Below, piece after piece: positions 58,926-64,000 of a DNA stretch of 64,000 nt. The first letter of the stretch is position 1. Each line of letters starts with the position of its first letter. A model generated the notes under the pieces. That model had not been told where the DNA came from. It searched no databases and worked only from the letters and a program-made list of their open reading frames with translations. The stretch covers positions 23,705,315 through 23,769,314 of the forward strand of contig CAKAKS010000039.1 in the NCBI GenBank assembly GCA_916700875.1, in the 5' to 3' direction. This DNA is from Sebastes aleutianus. Lineage: Eukaryota > Chordata > Actinopteri > Perciformes > Sebastidae. The position numbers and the translations under genes are program-made.

Positions 58926-61893
58926 CTGATGCAACATTTCCATATGTATTTAATGCACGCATTCACACAAACATACAAAGGTATGAACAGGAATGTTTTA
59001 TTCACAGAGGTACAGAAATAATTGAGACAAGAGGGGATTGACAATGTGCATGAACTTATTATGTTATCTTTTTCTTTTAGTGCTTCCCATTTAAAGAGGT
59101 AAGCATGGAATGAGGAAGATTAGCTACCAGGCTTCTTCTCCCTATCAACCCAAACCAGGATCCTGTTGACGTGGAGACGCACTCCCACGCGGCATTAGCC
59201 AATCACAACACTTGAGGGCACATCTGAGCATGAATTTTTATCAGGTCTCTAACATAAGTCCTTTGAATTGAATAGCGTTTGTCATATCACCTCACTTCAT
59301 TCGATTTACCCTCACATGGGTCATGCGGCATTCTGCAAATATAGAGAAATGGAATGACAAATAAACCGCGTTTAAAATCAAATTGACCCTCGAAGCCAAT
59401 GAGACTTCAAATCTGTCGGCCCGAACGCGCCAACCTTCTCCAACTGCTCAAGTCCCTTAAGACTCAGACTCATTTATTTGTCTGCTTATTTTTAGCAGGA
59501 AATAAAGCACAGATGAGGGATGGGGCATGCAATTCTGCCCAACACCGCTAGCAGCATAATAGCTCAACATGATGGATTTATCTGTGCATGGCTGTGTATC
59601 TAGTTACTGTATGTGCTCACTGACTGCAGCAAGCATGTGGGCTGTACAGCATGTGTGTTTGTGATTGTAAGCAAGTGTCAGTGTGTGCTCTGCAAAAAAG
59701 AAAACGCTATCATCTCCCTTCCCCCCCTCAGGAGGCAGGTATCACATTCCTTTTGTGCTTGCAAGCAAACGGCAGCCTAAAGACCTTACTCTCTCTCACT
59801 TAACTAGACAGGTCTGTAACCATGTGACCAACAAAAGAGCTGAGATGGAAATAGTTAAAGTAAAGCTACGTTATTAAAACACTTAAGCCATCTTCAAACA
59901 TGTAATACAAGTTTTTTTAAATGTTTATTATTGTACAGTTGGCTATTTGTCAGAAATTATAACTTTTTTCCACAGTATGAAGACATATTTTATATTATTG
60001 ACATCTGTGCAGCCGTCACTCTCAATGCTGGAGTATGTATGTGTGAATCCATATGACAATCATATTACCCTGTCAGTCATATGAGATACTTATTGACAGG
60101 GCATGGGAGGTGAAAACACAATGTTTACAGATCCCTGTATGGTTGGACACAGCTGTGTGTGCATCAGATTGCATGTAATTGATTTCCTATGTAGTATATA
60201 AGGAATAAATCAATTTGGATCATTCATACAGGGGTTTTCCTGACTTAGAATTGGCCTTTGGGGGGTGAATATACCCACGACAGTAAGCATGATCGGTCCG
60301 TGGTCCGTCAAACACTTGTGACAAAGATATGTAATGGTGGAAGGATATTTCACAGTTTCACAATTATCTTTGTCTAAAATGACATCAGTGCTCTTAAACT
60401 GGAAATTTCACTGGAAATTAAATAATTATAAATAACCATGAATAAAAAAATGTACAGAATGGAAAGAAGAGAGAACCATTTCCTGACCCCTCGCGTCAAT
60501 GGGAACATGTGACCTCAGCAAGACAACCGCATGGTCGCTCCTCTCGAAAGCTGTTTTTGAATGGCATGCAGCGGTGATCCAGAGTGTTTATTGTCCTTGT
60601 AGCGCCGTCAGTATGTTGACGGAAGTCAGGCATAGGCGTCCTGCATGCGGTCGGCACGAGTAAGACACATGGTCCACATTTCCCATCATGCCTGCCTGCT
60701 GGACTGGACTGAGTAATTTATTAAGTTTGCTACTTTATGTTCCAAAATGCAAATGTTACTTTTTGTTAGTGTTTGTAATGTAATGTGTCTGTTCAGAACA
60801 TCGTGGCTTATGTTGGTAATTGCCATTTTTGTGCTGGTTTATAGTGTTAACCATAATGCGGTGGCTGTTAGATTTCTTAAACACATTCAGAGGACGTAAA
60901 TTGTTGTGTTTATGCTCAATTCTTATCAGTTTGCCGCTGGCTAAAGCCTCTTTGGGGGGCACCAAAAATATCTCTTTGCAGAAAAAACCCTGTTCATATA
61001 ATTGCACATAAAGTTTCCTCTGCTGCTGTGATGCTACATAACAAGCATGTCTCTTTTCAAAGTGTGTGTGAGGTGTGTTGGCATAACTGGACATGTGTAG
61101 AGGTTGCAGTGCAAGAACAATGGCACAAGGTGTGTTAATCATGGACTTTATCCACTCGCACAGTATACATTTACCCAGGGGACCAGTGTCTCTTACCGCC
61201 TCCCACTCTATAATAACCACAGTCTGTTTCAGATAAAGCACAGCATCTGTGAAACAGCAGGGTGACTGAGCACACAACACAGACTACCATTACAAACGGA
61301 CCACTGCACAGTGGGCCCTATCTTATACACCTGGTTGACCAGATAAGACTGAGAATACGAGGGTGGAGGATTGGGGGGGGATTAACCCATCAACCAGTGG
61401 AAATACTAGGCAGGGTTCAGTGAATCAGAGTGGTGGTAGGGGAATGATACAGAACAGAGGGTAGATCTACAATGTGGAGATAGAGGGTAAATTAAGAAGG
61501 AAGCGTGAATGTTTTTTTAATCTCTAGCATATACGTTTCTGATCTTTTTTTATTCTTCTCGTGGCTATAATTGTTCCTGGCTGTTAACTCCTACGTTATT
61601 CAAGGGTCAATAAGCCCATGCAGGCAGCGAGGGACAGAAAAAGAGTCAAAAAGATGAGAGGAGAGCGGTGCAACGCACAGTAAATCCTCTACCCTCTTTA
61701 TCCTCTTACAAACTCCAGGTTTGCACTTCTGCTTGAAGCTTTATTCCGCATCGCTCTTCTGTGTTTGTGGAAAACAAACTGCTTCCATTCAGTGTTGACT
61801 GAGGAATGAATTCAAATGTCAATGACACCTCACAATGAAGAGTTGATGTATTGAACTTGGAACAGAAACACGACTGAATACTGAAGTTACAGT
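58926..61893. other. Unassigned; holds the window's longest open frame
   Basis: No gene confirmed. The minus-strand frame 60756-61280 (174 codons from ATG) is the longest here, but it has no recognised domain, no repeated hydrophobic pattern and an ordinary AT-rich composition. Its codons do not differ visibly from neighbouring non-coding sequence. It is probably chance, though a lineage-specific transcript cannot be excluded. A G-run lies at 61373-61380. Confidence 0.3.
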
Positions 61894-62159
61894 TAGGGAT
61901 GCACTGATACCGGATCAGATATCGGTGTTGAATTCCTGTTTAAGCTTTGACTAATTTGTTGCTGCATTAAAAAGGTTTACAAGGAATTGTAATTCCTGTT
62001 AATTTTGAAGATGTTTTTACCAAGTTGCTGGATTTATTATTTTAATAATAAATAACAATTCATTAGATTTATATCTATGTATTTTTCTGTTACATTTTGT
62101 TTTACAAAGTTAGGAAAGCAATGTTTACGTCAAGCCTGATGTTGCCTTACACATAAAAG
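61894..62159 (+). mobile_element. Truncated copy of the 11234-11760 hAT family
   Basis: Starts tagggatgcactgataccgg and then follows the first family copy through tttattattttaataataa, gttttacaaagttaggaaag and tgatgttgccttacacat. It stops abruptly at 62159, where a retroelement tail begins, so roughly the right-hand third is missing. Several internal deletions relative to 11234-11760. Confidence 0.8.
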
Positions 62160-62160
62160 T

Positions 62161-62330
62161 CGTCAAGTCAAGTTAATTTTATTTATATAGGCCAAAATCA
62201 CAAATCACAAATTTGCGTCGGAGGGCTTTACAATCTGTACAGGATACGACACCCTCTGACCTTTTTACAGTACAACCCTCTCATCGGATAAGGAAAAACT
62301 TAATTAAAAAAATGAAACTTTTAACAAGGA
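62161..62330 (-). mobile_element. Retroelement-like tail, minus orientation
   Basis: tcgtcaagtcaagttaattt followed by tatttatataggccaaaatc and ttgcgtcggagggctttaca. On the minus strand this ends ctatataaataaaattaact followed by a tgact-type tail, the style of a fish LINE/SINE 3' end. No coding part. The class is an inference. Confidence 0.5.
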
Positions 62331-62396
62331 AAAAAAATGGAAGAAACAAGCAAATAACTTAGGCTAACTGGATTAACTAAAGTAGATGAGGTGAAG

Positions 62397-62436
62397 TGAT
62401 GTGACGTGATGTTACGTGATGTAACGTGATGTGACG
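62397..62436 (+). repeat. 10-bp tandem repeat, four copies
   Basis: gtgatgtgac, gtgatgttac, gtgatgtaac and gtgatgtgac follow one another. The junctions create repeated gacgtgat/tacgtgat words resembling half or near-complete CRE/E-box-type sites. Confidence 0.85.
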
Positions 62437-63650
62437 GTCAACAGAATATGTCCGAGCCTAACCTATCCTCTTTGTCTGAATCCTACCATCCAAGTGAACC
62501 AGTAAATAAAGTGCAAACAACACCCTTGTTCCCAGAACCGGAAATTATACTAACCAAATGAATGTGTGCAGCCTAAAGAATTAATAATAAACAATACAGG
62601 CCAAATGCACATTTTGGCTCATATAGTACATGTAATAAACAGTGAGTAGTAAGCAGTACAAAACAAGGGAGGAAATAAAAGGAATGAAAAAAATGTAGTA
62701 CATCCCACAGGCAAGCATTTGAATCTAAGTTGAGCTGTTTTATACAATTAAGGTAACACACTTTTATTGTGTTTTGAGTATTTACCCATTAATTGTACTT
62801 GCACTTGTGTTTTATTTAATTTTATCCGAACCTAATCTCTTTGTTGTTACCCAGTTCATCACCGCACTCTTCCCTCCTCTCCTGCCCCTCAAATTACAGT
62901 TATTTTCCATCAATTACGTCCTGCCTCCAGAATGTTGGCATGTTACTTTTACGAGCTCGTTAGGTGGACAATATTCTACTTAGTGTCATCTCATTATGGG
63001 GAAATTTAGAACTGTAAACACATTGTTTGTGCGTGTAATCAGAGTCAATGGCGAGCACAAGATGATGAGCAGATTTTCTGGATAAATGAGCAGACAGGAG
63101 AATTGGTCAGTAATGAATCCTTTTATGGTTATGTGGAAAGTAGGAGGAGGAGGCGAGAGCCAGAGCAGGGAGGAAGACGGGAAAACAAACCAGGAGAGAA
63201 TTTGATTCTCTCAGCCACTGGAAGACACACTATAGGACAGGTGCAGACTTAAACAATTAAAGGCATCTAAATGACTGTAGATAGTATTCACGTTTTATCT
63301 GACTGAATGCGCAAGTGCTCTATTGGGAGGAGGACAAATTGCCTCATGCAGTAGCATAATACATTTCTTAAGAGGTGTAAATTTACACCAGGTGCTCATA
63401 TAGTTTGCTGTGATCTTTTGTAGGGTTTTATATTTTGCCTCTGCACAGATTTTGCTATTGACGTTGGCGGAAATATATACAAATCTGCTCACAGAAACAC
63501 AGAAACTAAATAGCCTTCGGTCTTTTTCTACCATCCATTTCTCAACCCTTTATTAATCTTTATGTGGCGTCCCTAAAATAGGGTGACCTCATTTATGTGA
63601 TAACAACTGAGAGTAATAATTTTGTATTTATGTTTATTTTGTCATTTGCA
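62437..63650. other. No recognised feature
   Basis: Non-coding sequence; a purine-rich stretch (aggaggaggcgagagccaga) at 63144-63163. No exon supported. Confidence 0.4.
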
Positions 63651-64000
63651 CTAATGGAGTGATGAATATGGTTTTGGAGAAGTAGTTTGCTTCAGTTGCT
63701 CCGGGGTACCACTGAGAATGTCCGCTTCCACTGTTTCCTCCATGGATATATACTGTAGTAAGACCTGTATACGGTGCTGCCGCTCAGCCTTGCTTCCAGT
63801 TTTTTTCCAGTGGCCACTCGCGATATAGCAGCGAAAAATCCCTCTGCGGCACCAAAAAGCATTTTCCCAATAGATCACCATTTTAAAAGAGACGTCTGTA
63901 AAACTGTTGACAGGACACCTCGAACTGCAAACAAGTGTGATTATGACTCTTTCTATTATGATTTTTTGATCCATGGAGGTTTGGGGTGGATGGGTCGGTC
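63651..64000 (-). repeat. Probable teleost repeat, running off the window
   Basis: Contains caaaaagcattttcccaata, gagacgtctgtaaaactgtt and gacaggacacctcgaactgc, then tttttgatccatggaggttt, an ordered set I recall from dispersed fish repeats. The minus strand is open for 107 codons (63651-63974) without a recognised domain; the frame may be a relic or chance. The element continues beyond 64000. Confidence 0.45.

Noticed and set aside
60756..61280. 174-codon minus-strand open frame, the longest in the window, as a new gene
   Set aside because: No recognisable domain, signal peptide or repeated pattern, no visible promoter or splice context, and composition like the surrounding non-coding DNA. 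One frame of this size is plausible by chance in 64 kb read six ways.
63651..63974. 107-codon minus-strand frame as the start of a gene continuing past the window
   Set aside because: The sequence matches my memory of a dispersed fish repeat and no domain is visible; kept as a repeat with low confidence.

Overview
This window looks like nuclear DNA from a ray-finned fish, most likely a percomorph teleost. It has no bacterial-style gene packing. It has AT-rich non-coding sequence, CA/GA/CT microsatellites, many small inverted-repeat transposons whose termini resemble common teleost hAT families, a tRNA-derived SINE, and decayed non-LTR retrotransposons with fish-type tails. I found no exon that I can assign with confidence to a host gene. 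The window is therefore probably intergenic (a gene desert) or inside a very large intron. No rRNA, functional tRNA or CRISPR array was seen.

Layout. 0.2-3.1 kb: two copies of one interspersed repeat facing each other, with a small terminal-inverted-repeat (TIR) element between them. 3.7-8.5 kb: mostly unassigned. 8.6-9.4 kb: one TIR element nested in another. 11.2-12.2 kb: a hAT-type MITE with a perfect 8-bp target duplication, then a hairpin-bearing repeat. 14.8-18.2 kb: a hAT remnant, a 22-bp minisatellite, a SINE, a LINE reverse-transcriptase fragment and another hAT element. 19.4-21.4 kb: a CT tract, a 0.7-kb TIR element and a LINE/SINE tail. 22.6-24.6 kb: two hAT-type elements, the second with a perfect 8-bp duplication. 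26-28 kb: a repeat with a CA tract and a MITE rich in TGTAATA. 30.3-32.0 kb: the 3' end of a LINE and a ~135-bp tandem repeat with nuclear-receptor-like sites. 33.1-39.2 kb: repeats, including a hAT MITE with a perfect 8-bp duplication and a TTAA-flanked MITE. 39.6-40.1 kb: a GC-richer patch that is the only weak candidate for host exon or promoter sequence. 40.8-44.4 kb: a TIR element and two opposed copies of a hAT family, one with a broken BED-finger transposase start. 46.6-47.1 kb: repeat fragments. 49.2-50.5 kb: a LINE on the minus strand interrupted by a TIR-like insertion. 52.3-53.4 kb: a CGCA microsatellite and a second TTAA-flanked MITE. 55-64 kb: several hAT-like ends, short tandem repeats and repeat fragments.

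The elements do not form a pathway or operon. The signal is the architecture of the mobile DNA: nesting, inverted pairs, internal modules shared between different families, and repeats carrying transcription-factor-like sites. Family assignments come from recall of teleost repeats and from direct reading of termini, target duplications and translated motifs; no database search was possible. I found no convincing undescribed gene system.
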